From contig DVHS01000054.1 of the NCBI GenBank assembly GCA_018711985.1, positions 1 through 64,000 of the forward strand: 64,000 nucleotides of DNA, written 5' to 3'. The notes beneath the pieces were generated by a model. The model made no database searches. It was not told where the DNA came from and saw only the letters and a program-made list of their open reading frames with translations. The DNA comes from Egerieenecus merdigallinarum (lineage in GTDB: Bacteria > Bacillota > Clostridia > Christensenellales > Aristaeellaceae). Position numbers and translations under genes: made by a program. Shown here piece by piece: positions 1 through 7,297 of the stretch. The first letter of the stretch is position 1, and the number at the start of each line of letters is the position of its first letter.

Positions 1-63
1 GTCTGCCAATTCCAACACACCGGCGCACGATATAGGCCATATAAGCCCTTATCAAACGGAAAT

Positions 64-92
64 ATTATAGCATAGCCGCTGCCGGGATGCAA
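64..92 (-). promoter_or_regulatory. possible divergent promoter pointing out of the window
   Basis: On the minus strand a TATAAT box (64-69) lies 17 bp from TTGCAT (87-92). It would drive a gene to the left of the window, divergent from the TetR gene, which is the usual arrangement for a TetR target. The -35 box is weak, so this is tentative. Confidence 0.35.
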
Positions 93-151
93 GCATAATT
101 TTCCGGTAAAGCGTCCCTGGCGGGCTATGCAGCAAAGGAGGAAGACGCGCT

Positions 152-751
152 ATGGCCACCGCACCTGAGCGTGACGCCATGCTGGCCACTGCCCGCTATT
201 TATTTAATACCCGGGGATATGACCGGGTTTCCATGCGACAGCTGGCTGAGGAGCTCCACATGGCTGTGGGAAACCTGACGTACTATTTTCCACGAAAGCA
301 ACAAATTGTGGAGGAACTCATGGACCAGTCCTTTGCCCTTACGCGCACGGATGGCCCGGTGACCTCCCTGGCGCAGATTGATGGTATGCTGTCCCGTATG
401 CTGGATACCCTGCTGCGCAATTCCTTTTTCTTCCTGGATGAGGCCTTTGCCGGTGACCGGCGCAACAAGGAGCATCATGGCTACCTGCGGGGCCGGCTGC
501 TGGAAGGGCTGGAAAACCTGACAGCTTTGGGGCTGTTCCGCAGCGACTTTACGCCGGAAACCCGGGAAACGGTGCTTTCCATGCTGCTGATGACCCATGT
601 AACCTGGCTTCGGTCACAAATGCGCGCCCATACCCCCAGCGCAGAAGCGCTGCAAAAGGCCAAAGCGGCGTTTCTCCGCGCCCATTGGGTGATCCTGACC
701 CCATACCTGACACCGCGCGGCCTGGAGGAGCTTACGAAGATGCAGGGGTGA
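152..751 (+). CDS. TetR/AcrR family transcriptional regulator
   Basis: A 199-residue protein of normal TetR length. The N-terminal helix-turn-helix covers about residues 8-50, with the typical pattern of RYLFNTRGYDRVSMRQLA followed by NLTYYFPRKQQI, where YYF is the family's recognition-helix end. The C-terminal 140 residues are helical and presumably form the ligand-binding and dimer domain, which has no recognisable specificity. The ATG at 152 follows AAGGAGG at a good distance. The likely target is itself or a divergent gene to the left of the window, suggested by a minus-strand promoter-like sequence at 64-92. The downstream neighbour is a 1.2-kb non-coding repeat region, so no operon partner is visible. 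The family call is secure; the ligand is unknown. Confidence 0.88.
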   Translation: MATAPERDAMLATARYLFNTRGYDRVSMRQLAEELHMAVGNLTYYFPRKQQIVEELMDQSFALTRTDGPVTSLAQIDGMLSRMLDTLLRNSFFFLDEAFAGDRRNKEHHGYLRGRLLEGLENLTALGLFRSDFTPETRETVLSMLLMTHVTWLRSQMRAHTPSAEALQKAKAAFLRAHWVILTPYLTPRGLEELTKMQG

Positions 752-1009
752 AACGCCTGCTTATAGAATTTGCTCTCCCGTAGCCTGGAGAAAACTGCTT
801 CTCTGCAGCGCAAGGGAAAATTGGTTTCCGGGCTGCGCAAAATGGTTTTTCCTTTGGCGGGTGGCTCCGCCGGCCAAGGGGGATTCCGACCTTCCCCCTA
901 TGCCTCCTGGCACCCCTATACCCCCTTCAAACGGCCGAGGGATACCCCCGGACCCCCTTTGTGGCGCAAGGGGTACTTCCCCTTGCTTCTCGACCGACAG
1001 GGTTCGTAT
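752..1009. other. non-coding stretch leading into the structured repeat
   Basis: No supported gene. It holds small hairpins, such as GAGAA/TTCTC near 790-816 and an imperfect GC-rich stem around 853-880 (CCTTTGGCGG with CCGCCGGCCAAGG), then a C-rich tract at 890-960. It may hold the TetR gene terminator, but no clear stem with a U tract was seen. Confidence 0.4.
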
Positions 1010-1365
1010 CGGGCACGCACTTTGTATGGTACCTTAGCCGCGGCACGTACCGCCGCAGGGTATCCCTGCCATGGCGGCTCCTTGCTACCACTCCAGGGAT
1101 AAACCGGCGCCCAGGAGCCGGGGGAGGGATCAGCTGCGCCGAAGGCGACAGTGGCCCTCCCAGGGACGGAAGTGAGCCTAGCTGGGCGCGCCCCTGCGAG
1201 GCTAGCGGTGCACTGTAACTTAGCAACGGGGGGTCCGGGGGCGGCCATGAGACATGCAGCCTTTGGCCGCCCCCGGCACCCTTTGGGTACTTTCCAGTGA
1301 TGGAAAGTACCTCGTCCGCCCGCAGGCGGACGAAACCTCCCACAAGCAACAAATTTCTTGTGGAA
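1010..1365 (+). repeat. structured repeat, head module (left copy)
   Basis: This stretch matches the reverse complement of about 50640-50995 over most of its length. It is a chain of inverted repeats: GGGAGGG paired with CCCTCCC (about 1120-1165), GGGGGCGGCC paired with GGCCGCCCCC (about 1230-1275), GGTACTTTCC paired with GGAAAGTACC (about 1287-1313), GTCCGCC/GGCGGAC (about 1316-1333) and CCACAAG/CTTGTGG (about 1340-1362). Stems are kept between the two copies while loops differ. Open frames across it are broken differently in the two copies, so it is not coding. Confidence 0.8.
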
Positions 1366-1855
1366 GGCAAGGGAAAGGGCCTATCCTACTTTTTCCGTAT
1401 CACAAAGAGTTTCGCCTCTGCGGAGGCGACCAAAGGGCTTTCCGGTCGCCCTTTGGAAACCTTCGGGCCCCCTGCTGCGCACGGGACTTGCCACAAGAAA
1501 TAGATTTCTTGCGCAAGGCAAGGGAAAGAGCCTATCCTACTTTTCCCGTATCACAAAGGGTTTCGCCTCTGCGGAGGCGACCAAAGGGCTTTCCGATCGC
1601 CCTTTGGAAACCTTCGGGCCCCCTGCTGCGCATGGGACTTGCCACAAGAAATATATTTCTTGCGCAAGGCAAGGGAAAGGGCCTATCCTACTTTTTCCGT
1701 AACACAAAGGGTTTCGCCTCAGCGGAGGCGACCAAAGGGCTTTCCGGTCGCCCTTTGGAAACCTTCGGGCCCCTGCTGCGCATGGGACTTGCCACAAGAA
1801 ATATATTTCTTGCGCAAGGCAAGGGAAATGCCTTTCCCACTTTTTCCTGCATGTA
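1366..1855 (+). repeat. tandem array of about 151-bp hairpin units
   Basis: The sequence GGCAAGGGAAA recurs at 1366, 1517, 1668 and 1818, giving three near-identical units of 151, 151 and 150 bp plus a partial one. Each unit carries three inverted repeats: TCGCCTC/GAGGCGA; CCAAAGGGC/GCCCTTTGG with a 9-nt loop; and, in the later units, the 18-bp palindrome CAAGAAATATATTTCTTG. Related units, about 153-155 bp and in the opposite orientation, occur at 50226-50650. No cas genes or constant short direct repeat are present, so this is not CRISPR. Confidence 0.85.
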
Positions 1856-1878
1856 CAAAACCGTTCTTAAAATACAAC

Positions 1879-1916
1879 AAAAAGAGCCCGATGCGGTCAA
1901 CTGCACCGGGCTTTTC
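1879..1916 (-). terminator. intrinsic terminator of the purine permease gene
   Basis: Read on the minus strand, AGCCCGGTGC pairs with GCATCGGGCT (one G-U pair) and is followed by CTTTTT. It lies 23 bp past the permease stop codon. Confidence 0.85.
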
Positions 1917-1938
1917 CCCTGCAATGGCACAACAGCGC

Positions 1939-3342
1939 TTACGCGGCCATGCAGGCAAAGCGAATGATAAAGATAATGGACAGCACAGCCGTCAGGGGGC
2001 TGATTTCCTTCACCTTGCCGGTGCACAGCTTCAGCAGGGTGTAGGAGATCAGACCAAAGGCAATGCCCGTGGCGATGGAGTACGCAAAGGGCATCATCAC
2101 AATGGTCAGGAAGGCGGGGATGGCCTCGGTCATGTCGTCCAGCTCCAGGGACTTGATGGAGGAGAGCATCATCACGCCCACAATGATGAAGGCAGGCGCC
2201 GTGGCCGCAGAGGGCACAATGCCCACCAGGGGCGCCAGGAACAGCGCTACCAGGAACAGCACCGCCGTTACCAGAGAAGCCATGCCGGTGCGGCCACCCT
2301 CGCTGATGCCCGTGGAGGATTCCACGTAGGTGGTTACGGTGGAGGTGCCCATGAGCGCGCCCACGGCCGTGCCGATGGCGTCGCACATCATGGCCTCACG
2401 CATGCGGGGCATGTTGCCATCCTTGTCAATCATGCCCGCCTTGTTGGCGGTGCCCACCAGGGTGCCGATGGTGTCAAACATATCCACCAGGGAGAAGCTC
2501 AATACAATCATGATAATGGAGAAAATGCCGCCCAGCAGCCCGTTGCTGGTGTCCACCAGACCGGAGAAGTCCAGCTTGAACAGGCCGTAGTTCACCCAGC
2601 TGCCAAAGTCCGGCAGGCTCCAGTTGAAGTTGCTCACATTGGTCACGCCCATGGGGATGCCAATGATGGTGCTCAGGATGATGGAGATCAGGATGGCGCC
2701 CTTGACCTTCAGCTTCATCAGCACGCCGGTGATGACCAGGCCGATGAGGCACAGCAGCGCCCCGGCGGTGTCGGCGTTCCATACATTGAAGGAGTGCAGC
2801 GCCACGGTGGTGGAATCGCTGCCCTGGATCACCTTGGCGTTCAGCAGGCCGATGAGGGTGATGAACAGGCCGATACCTGCGCTGATAGCAATACGCACAT
2901 TCTTGGGAATGGCGTGGTAAATGGCTTCACGCAGACCGAAAGCGGTAATGACAATGAACAGCAGGCCGGAGATGAACACAATGGCCAGCGCCTGGTTAAA
3001 GGTGTAGCCGCTGCCCAGCATCACCGTGTAGGCGAAGAAAGCGTTCAGACCCATGCCGGAGGCCTGGGCGAAGGGCAGCTTGGCATACACCGCCATGAGC
3101 AGCGTGCCCACAAAGGCGCTTAAGCAGGTGGCCACAAACACGCTGCTGGCAATGGCAGTGGCCATTTCCGTTTGGCCGGTAATCACATAGAACTGGTTGA
3201 GGATGGTGGGGTTAACAAAGATGATGTAGGCCATGGCGAAGAAGGTCGTCAAACCAGCCATGATTTCCACCTTCATGGACGACCCGGCGGCGGTCACGCC
3301 AAAGAACTTGTCCAGACCGCTCACTTTCTTCTGCTGTGTCAC
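1939..3342 (-). CDS. NCS2 family purine (adenine/guanine/hypoxanthine) permease, AzgA/PbuG type
   Basis: A 467-residue integral membrane protein that should import nucleobases by proton symport. It has the family's length and the conserved AzgA-type stretches: GLTTFFAMAYIIFVNP near the N-terminus, QASGMGLNAFFAYTV in the transport core, and GTSTVTTYVESSTGI in the C-terminal half. The start is set at GTG 3342, because GGAGGAG lies 6 nt upstream; a TTG five codons earlier falls inside that ribosome binding site. It is a single gene with its own promoter and terminator. The leader is only about 50 nt, too short for a purine riboswitch. Whether it prefers adenine, guanine or hypoxanthine cannot be read from the sequence. 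Confidence 0.92.
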   Translation of the reverse strand: MTQQKKVSGLDKFFGVTAAGSSMKVEIMAGLTTFFAMAYIIFVNPTILNQFYVITGQTEMATAIASSVFVATCLSAFVGTLLMAVYAKLPFAQASGMGLNAFFAYTVMLGSGYTFNQALAIVFISGLLFIVITAFGLREAIYHAIPKNVRIAISAGIGLFITLIGLLNAKVIQGSDSTTVALHSFNVWNADTAGALLCLIGLVITGVLMKLKVKGAILISIILSTIIGIPMGVTNVSNFNWSLPDFGSWVNYGLFKLDFSGLVDTSNGLLGGIFSIIMIVLSFSLVDMFDTIGTLVGTANKAGMIDKDGNMPRMREAMMCDAIGTAVGALMGTSTVTTYVESSTGISEGGRTGMASLVTAVLFLVALFLAPLVGIVPSAATAPAFIIVGVMMLSSIKSLELDDMTEAIPAFLTIVMMPFAYSIATGIAFGLISYTLLKLCTGKVKEISPLTAVLSIIFIIRFACMAA

Positions 3343-3397
3343 AGGAAACTCCTCCAATACATTTTTACCGCTTTACCGCGGCGAAAAGAATAAAAGG

Positions 3398-3406
3398 AGT
3401 ATACCA
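3398..3406 (-). promoter_or_regulatory. extended -10 promoter of the purine permease gene
   Basis: The minus strand reads TGGTATACT, an extended -10 box, about 55 nt before the GTG start. No good -35 box was found at 17 bp. The surrounding sequence is AT-rich, unlike the coding DNA. Confidence 0.6.
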
Positions 3407-3494
3407 CAATTTTTGTAAATTTCCAGACCTTTTATAAAAAATAAAAAATTTTGTTCGGGAATTGTAAGGAAACCGTCAACGGCCAGCGGGCTGC

Positions 3495-3532
3495 AAAAAA
3501 ACGACCGGATACTCCTGGGGAGCACCCGGTCG
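3495..3532 (-). terminator. intrinsic terminator of the azlCD transcript
   Basis: On the minus strand CGACCGG...CCGGTCG forms the base of a stem, with TGCTCC/GGAGTA above it, followed by seven T residues. It begins about 40 bp after the azlD stop codon. Confidence 0.88.
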
Positions 3533-3573
3533 AAAATGATGCCTTTTGTTGAAAAATCAAGAAGGGAAGAAGA

Positions 3574-3894
3574 TTATCCCACCAGGGCGAGCGCCACCTG
3601 GGCTACCGCCACCGCCGCGCAGGCGAATACCGCCACCGTCAGCAGGCTCTTTTCCTTCCAGGCCAGCACCACCGCCACCGCCAGCCCCGCCAGGGCCGTC
3701 CATAGGCTGCCCGTGGCATAGAAAATGTCCGGCACGGTCATGGCTCCCAGCACCGCGTAGGGCACATAGTACAGGAAGGAGCGCAGGAACGGGCTGCGAA
3801 TCTCCCGGCGGAATACCGTCAGCGGCAGCATGCGAATCAGGTAGGTCACCCCGGCCATGACCAGCAGGTACGGGTAAAAGGCCTCCGCGCTCAT
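3574..3894 (-). CDS. azlD: AzlD family branched-chain amino acid exporter subunit
   Basis: A 106-residue membrane protein with about three or four hydrophobic segments and the AzlD hallmarks near the N-terminus (VTYLIRMLPLTVFRR) and the following LRSFLYYVPYAVLGAMT. AzlD is the small partner of AzlC, and in Bacillus and other Firmicutes the pair exports branched-chain amino acids or analogues. The ATG at 3894 overlaps the AzlC stop codon as ATGA, implying translational coupling. A longer frame upstream would overlap most of the AzlC C-terminus and is not needed. The gene ends the transcript that contains ttcA and azlC. The exact substrate is not shown by the sequence. Confidence 0.9.
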   Translation of the reverse strand: MSAEAFYPYLLVMAGVTYLIRMLPLTVFRREIRSPFLRSFLYYVPYAVLGAMTVPDIFYATGSLWTALAGLAVAVVLAWKEKSLLTVAVFACAAVAVAQVALALVG

Positions 3895-4595
3895 GGGGCA
3901 TGCGCCTCCTTTACCGGATGCAGCAGCGCGCCCACCGCCGAGGCAATCACCGCGCACAGAATCACCGCGAAGCCGCTGGAAATGCCGCTGAACAGCGGCA
4001 CATACCGCAGGCACAGGCTCAGGGCCACCGCCAGCAGCACCACCAGGCGCACGGGCTTTTCCCGCTTGGCCGGGGGCAGAATGATGGCCAGGAACATGCC
4101 GTAAATGGCAATGCCCAGGGCGCTGCGGAAAAACTCCGGCAGCAGCGTCCCCGCCACCGCCCCCAGCAGCGTCCCCACCGTCCAGCCGAAGTACGGCGTC
4201 AGGATCAGCCCGAACAGATAGTTCCGTCCCACCTTCTCCGGTTGGCTGGAGGCCACGGCGAAGATCTCGTCGGTATTGGCAAAGCTGAACAGCAGCCGGG
4301 AGAGGGTGTTCATGGTGCCGTCCAGGCGCTGGCCCAGGCTCAGGCTCATGAGCGCGTAGCGCAGGTTGATGACCAGCTGGGTCAGCGCCATCTCAATCAG
4401 GGACGCGCCCCCGGTCATCAGCGGCAGGCCCGCAAACTGCCCGGCGCTGGTGAGGTTGGTGGCGGAGATCAGCAGCGCCTGCAGGGGCGTCATGCCGTCA
4501 CCCACGGCCTTCATACCAAAGGTAAAGGATACGGACAGGTATCCCAGCGCGATGGGAATCCCGTGCCGTATCCCGCGTAAAAAGGCGTTGTTCAC
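3891..4595 (-). CDS. azlC: AzlC family branched-chain amino acid permease
   Basis: A 234-residue membrane protein of normal AzlC length. Family features include GIPIALGYLSVSFTFG near the N-terminus, NLTSAGQFAGLPLM, and INLRYALMSLSLGQRL, a well-conserved AzlC stretch. With AzlD it should form an exporter for branched-chain amino acids. The start is taken as GTG 4595, preceded by AAGGGAG at 8 nt; a much longer upstream frame runs antisense-like through ttcA and is discarded. It overlaps azlD by 4 bp. The gap to ttcA upstream is 50 bp, so co-transcription is likely although the functions look unrelated. Confidence 0.92.
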   Translation of the reverse strand: MNNAFLRGIRHGIPIALGYLSVSFTFGMKAVGDGMTPLQALLISATNLTSAGQFAGLPLMTGGASLIEMALTQLVINLRYALMSLSLGQRLDGTMNTLSRLLFSFANTDEIFAVASSQPEKVGRNYLFGLILTPYFGWTVGTLLGAVAGTLLPEFFRSALGIAIYGMFLAIILPPAKREKPVRLVVLLAVALSLCLRYVPLFSGISSGFAVILCAVIASAVGALLHPVKEAHAP

Positions 4596-4645
4596 TGTGT
4601 GCACTCCCTTGCGCCACCCGGCGCCTTTGGTGGATGCGCGGCCTG

Positions 4646-5362
4646 TTATTCCTTTTGCCACAGGTCGTATTGCTTGTCGCTTTGCAGGGCGTGGAGGAAG
4701 CGGTCCGGCGCGTCGGGGTAGCGCTTGCGCAGGGCCTGCATAAGCTCCTTCATTTCCTGGCGCTTGGTTTCCCCGTTGGCGGGGCAGGGACTTTTCACCA
4801 CGGGCAGGTTCAATTCCTGCACCATGTGCCGGACGTGGTACTCGGGCAGATAGCACAGGGGACGGATGGCCGTGATGCCCGTGCGGCTCAGGTACGTCTT
4901 GGGGTGGAAGGTGTGGAACCGCCCCTCGTAGAACAGGCTCATGAGCAGAGTCTCGATGGCGTCGTCCCGGTGATGGCCCAGGGCCAGCTTGTTGCAGCCG
5001 TACTCCCGGCACATGTCATTGAGCGCGCCCCGGCGCATCTTGGCGCACAGGGCGCAGGGATTTTTCTCTTTGCGTTTGTTGAAAATAATATCGCCGATTT
5101 CCGTCTGCTTCACCACATAGGGGATGTCCAGCTCCTGGCACAGGCGGTGGATACCGCTCAGGTCAAAGGGCTCCAGCCCCATGGAAATGGTGAAGGCCAT
5201 GAGGGCGAAGTCCTTGTGGCTGAACTTGCGGTACAGGCTCAGGGCGTGGAGGAGCAGCAGGGAATCCTTGCCCCCGGAAACGCCCACCGCCACCCGGTCC
5301 CCGGGCTCGATGAGGTGGAAATCGGTGTCCGCCTTGCGCAGGCAGCCCAGCGTCGTTTTCAC
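4646..5362 (-). CDS. ttcA: TtcA-family tRNA 2-thiocytidine synthetase (PP-loop ATPase)
   Basis: A 238-residue PP-loop enzyme expected to adenylate and thiolate cytidine 32 of tRNA. The ATP pyrophosphatase loop SGGKDS is at residues 29-34. A CxxC pair is at residues 103 and 106 (NPCALCAKMRR), and a further Cys lies in KSPCPANGE near residue 190, matching the three-cysteine pattern that binds the Fe-S cluster in TtcA. LGHHRDDAIETLLM is the conserved motif shared with TilS/TtcA. The start is GTG 5362 with GGAGG 5 nt upstream. It lies between the hairpin insert at 5388-5637 and azlC. The protein is shorter than the E. coli enzyme, as is common in Firmicutes. Confidence 0.86.
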   Translation of the reverse strand: MKTTLGCLRKADTDFHLIEPGDRVAVGVSGGKDSLLLLHALSLYRKFSHKDFALMAFTISMGLEPFDLSGIHRLCQELDIPYVVKQTEIGDIIFNKRKEKNPCALCAKMRRGALNDMCREYGCNKLALGHHRDDAIETLLMSLFYEGRFHTFHPKTYLSRTGITAIRPLCYLPEYHVRHMVQELNLPVVKSPCPANGETKRQEMKELMQALRKRYPDAPDRFLHALQSDKQYDLWQKE

Positions 5363-5387
5363 AGCGGCCTCCGTTTTCGCATTGGTG

Positions 5388-5637
5388 GCAGCGGCCTCAC
5401 AGGGGCCGGATCAGACAGTTAACAAAACCCGTGGGGGAGGTGTCGGAGGGGCCGCAGCCCCGCTGACTTCCCTTCGTATCCGACGGCTTTGCCGGCGGGG
5501 CGGGTCATTGATTTTGAAAGCAAAATCAATTCCTTACAAATTCGGACGACCTCTGGTTGGCCGAATTTGCTTCCTCGCAAAAGTTGCTTTTGCCACCTTT
5601 GCGACACGCAGCAGCGGCCTCACAGGGGCCGGATCAG
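5388..5637. repeat. hairpin-rich insert flanked by a 27-bp direct repeat
   Basis: An identical 27-bp sequence occurs at 5388-5414 and 5611-5637. The 196 bp between holds several perfect inverted repeats: GGGGC/GCCCC near 5437-5453, ATTGATTTTG/CAAAATCAAT (5507-5516 with 5521-5530), CAAATTCGG/CCGAATTTG (5537-5545 with 5561-5569) and GCAAAAG/CTTTTGC (5577-5583 with 5587-5593). The second direct-repeat copy includes the stop codon of the cofE-like gene. Collapsing one copy plus the insert would put ttcA about 35 bp behind that gene. It could be a small non-autonomous mobile element or a local duplication. No transposase is present. Confidence 0.7.
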
Positions 5638-6363
5638 GATCAGGGGGGTCAGCTCGTCCCCCTGGCCGGAGGGGTTGTCCCGCATGGCGTCCTGGATCTC
5701 CTCGTCAGTGAGGGGGAAGTCGTCGCACTTGCCCAGCTGGTTCTGCTCAATGTCGTTGGCGTCCATGAGCACCACGGGGATGCCGGTTTCCTTCTCCAGG
5801 GCGTTGCACAGCTCCACGGGGTTGGGCGGGTTAATCAGGGCCATCTGCTTGTATACGTCAAAGCTGGAGCGGAAGTAGAACCCGTCAATGCCGCCCACGC
5901 CCTGGCCGCACACCTTGTAGAACACCCCATGCACCCCAAAGGGCTTGGTCACCGCGGAGAGAAACGCCGCCAGCAGCACCCGCGGCAGCCCGCACATGTC
6001 GATGACCAGCTGCAGCTTGTAGGGCTCGTGCATGCCCACGCCGGTGTGGTTGATGCCCGCGAAGCGCCACAGGAAATTGGCCCAGAAGCCGGGCTTCACC
6101 TCGTCCCGGGTCTTGACGTTGTTGGTGCACATGGCCATGACCTTGGCCCCAAAGGACAGCACGTCCCCGGGCCGGGAGATGGGCAGCACATACTTGCGCA
6201 CCAGCTCCGCCTGGTCCTCTCCCCGCTGCACAAAATGGGTCTGTATGGCAAAGCGGTCGTACTTCCGCCCGTTTTTTCCCTCCAGGGTGCCCCGGTCAAA
6301 GTAGACGATGCCGTTTTCTTCCCGGCGCTGCGCTTCCAGGTTCCGCGAAGGAATAATGCCCAT
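5620..6363 (-). CDS. CofE-like (coenzyme F420-0:L-glutamate ligase domain) protein
   Basis: A 247-residue protein with the organisation of the CofE / F420-0 gamma-glutamyl ligase fold. This includes an early RFAIQTHFVQRGED segment, the GDVLSFGAKVMAMCTNNV stretch that resembles the GD-hhh-SEK-hhh motif of CofE, and later glycine-rich and Asp-containing segments (VCGQGVGGIDGFYF, VVLMDANDIEQN). Such proteins occur in Clostridia that are not known to make F420, and their substrate there is unsettled. ATG 6363 follows GGGAGG at 7 nt. The gene has a strong promoter at 6402-6430 and is the first gene of the run cofE-like / ttcA / azlC / azlD. The stop codon lies in a copy of the 27-bp direct repeat. 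Family assignment is from memory of motif patterns; function is uncertain. Confidence 0.6.
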   Translation of the reverse strand: MGIIPSRNLEAQRREENGIVYFDRGTLEGKNGRKYDRFAIQTHFVQRGEDQAELVRKYVLPISRPGDVLSFGAKVMAMCTNNVKTRDEVKPGFWANFLWRFAGINHTGVGMHEPYKLQLVIDMCGLPRVLLAAFLSAVTKPFGVHGVFYKVCGQGVGGIDGFYFRSSFDVYKQMALINPPNPVELCNALEKETGIPVVLMDANDIEQNQLGKCDDFPLTDEEIQDAMRDNPSGQGDELTPLILIRPL

Positions 6364-6401
6364 GTGGACGCCTCCCTGTTTCTTGTCAGAATTTCCAGCC
6401 T

Positions 6402-6430
6402 ATTGTACAACACCGCCGCGGGGTTGTCAA
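6402..6430 (-). promoter_or_regulatory. sigma-A type promoter of the cofE-like gene
   Basis: On the minus strand TTGACA (6425-6430) is followed after exactly 17 bp by TACAAT (6402-6407). It is well placed for the start codon at 6363. Confidence 0.85.
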
Positions 6431-6496
6431 TTTAGCTTCCCCCGGAAAGACAGCGGGCATACGGGTTTGCGCGCCCTGGCGGGGCAAAATCTCCCC

Positions 6497-6525
6497 TTGA
6501 CAGGCCTTCGCCGATGGAATACCCT
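6497..6525 (+). promoter_or_regulatory. possible promoter of the MBL hydrolase / comEC / holA genes
   Basis: TTGACA (6497-6502) is followed after 17 bp by TACCCT (6520-6525), a weak -10 box. It is 28 bp before the MBL gene and divergent from the cofE-like promoter. Confidence 0.5.
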
Positions 6526-6553
6526 TAAAGCAGCTAAAAATAAGGAAGGCGGT

Positions 6554-7297
6554 ATGTTTATGCGGCTGACCGTTCTGGGCTGCAACGGACCCTATCCCGC
6601 CCCGGAGGGCGCTTGTTCCGGTTATCTGGTGGAGGCGGAGGGCGCGGCCCTTCAGCTGGATCTGGGCAGCGGGGTGCTGGCGCGCCTCACCGGGCGCATG
6701 CCCCCGGAGGAGCTGACGGCGCTGCTGTTCAGCCACTGGCACGGGGACCATTGCAGCGACCTGCTGCCCCTGATCTACCGCCTGGGCAGCGTGGCCCAGC
6801 GCCTGGGGGGCGCCTACCGCCCCCTGCCGGTCTATGGCCCGGAGGACCCCACCTCCCCCGTGTGGCAGGAGGCGTCCCGTTGCCCCCTGTTGGCGCTGCA
6901 TGCCCTTCGGCCCGGGGACACCCTTTCCCTGGGGCCTGTGACGGTGGAGGTCCTGGAGGCGCGGCACCCGGTGCCCGCGGTGATGTACCGCCTGTGCGCC
7001 GGGGGCAAATGCCTGGCCTATACCGGGGACACCAATACCACCGGGGATCTGCCTCGCCTGGCGCAGGGCGTGGATCTGCTCCTGGCGGACGGGCTGTTCC
7101 CCAAGGCTGCCTGGGGGGAGCAGAAGCCCCACCTCTCCGCCGCCCAATGCGGGGAGCTGGCCCGGGACGCCGGGGCCAAGGCCCTGGTGGTGACCCACCT
7201 GAACCCCGAATATGACCCCGAGACACTGCTGCGGGAAGCCCGGGAGTGCTACCCCGGAGCGGATCTGGCGCGCACAGGGCTGTCCCTGGAGATATGA
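6554..7297 (+). CDS. MBL-fold metallo-hydrolase
   Basis: A 247-residue metallo-beta-lactamase fold protein of the RNase Z / phosphodiesterase-like subgroup. The metal-binding motif is SHWHGDHCSD (HxHxDH) near residue 58, with later ligands in EARHPVPA, AYTGDTNTT and VTHLNPEY. No RNA-binding exosite or processing domain is visible, so the substrate is unknown. AAGGAAGG precedes the start region; ATG 6554 is chosen, but ATG 6560 two codons later is equally possible. The stop codon overlaps the comEC start as ATGA, so the two are translationally coupled. Confidence 0.85.
   Translation: MFMRLTVLGCNGPYPAPEGACSGYLVEAEGAALQLDLGSGVLARLTGRMPPEELTALLFSHWHGDHCSDLLPLIYRLGSVAQRLGGAYRPLPVYGPEDPTSPVWQEASRCPLLALHALRPGDTLSLGPVTVEVLEARHPVPAVMYRLCAGGKCLAYTGDTNTTGDLPRLAQGVDLLLADGLFPKAAWGEQKPHLSAAQCGELARDAGAKALVVTHLNPEYDPETLLREARECYPGADLARTGLSLEI

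Noticed and set aside
1366..1855. CRISPR-like regularly spaced repeat
   Set aside because: The units are about 151 bp and nearly identical throughout, with no alternation of short repeats and unique spacers, and no cas genes.
752..1938. rRNA or tRNA genes in the gene-free region
   Set aside because: No tRNA cloverleaf with CCA-proximal and T-loop sequence and no rRNA core sequences were recognised; the region is explained by repeats.
3343..3400. Purine riboswitch upstream of the purine permease
   Set aside because: The leader between the predicted start of transcription and the GTG is only about 50 nt and lacks the three-way junction; no PRPP or guanine aptamer core was found.
5388..5637. 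Phage or island attachment site
   Set aside because: The 27-bp repeats enclose only 196 bp, there is no integrase, and neither repeat is in a tRNA gene.
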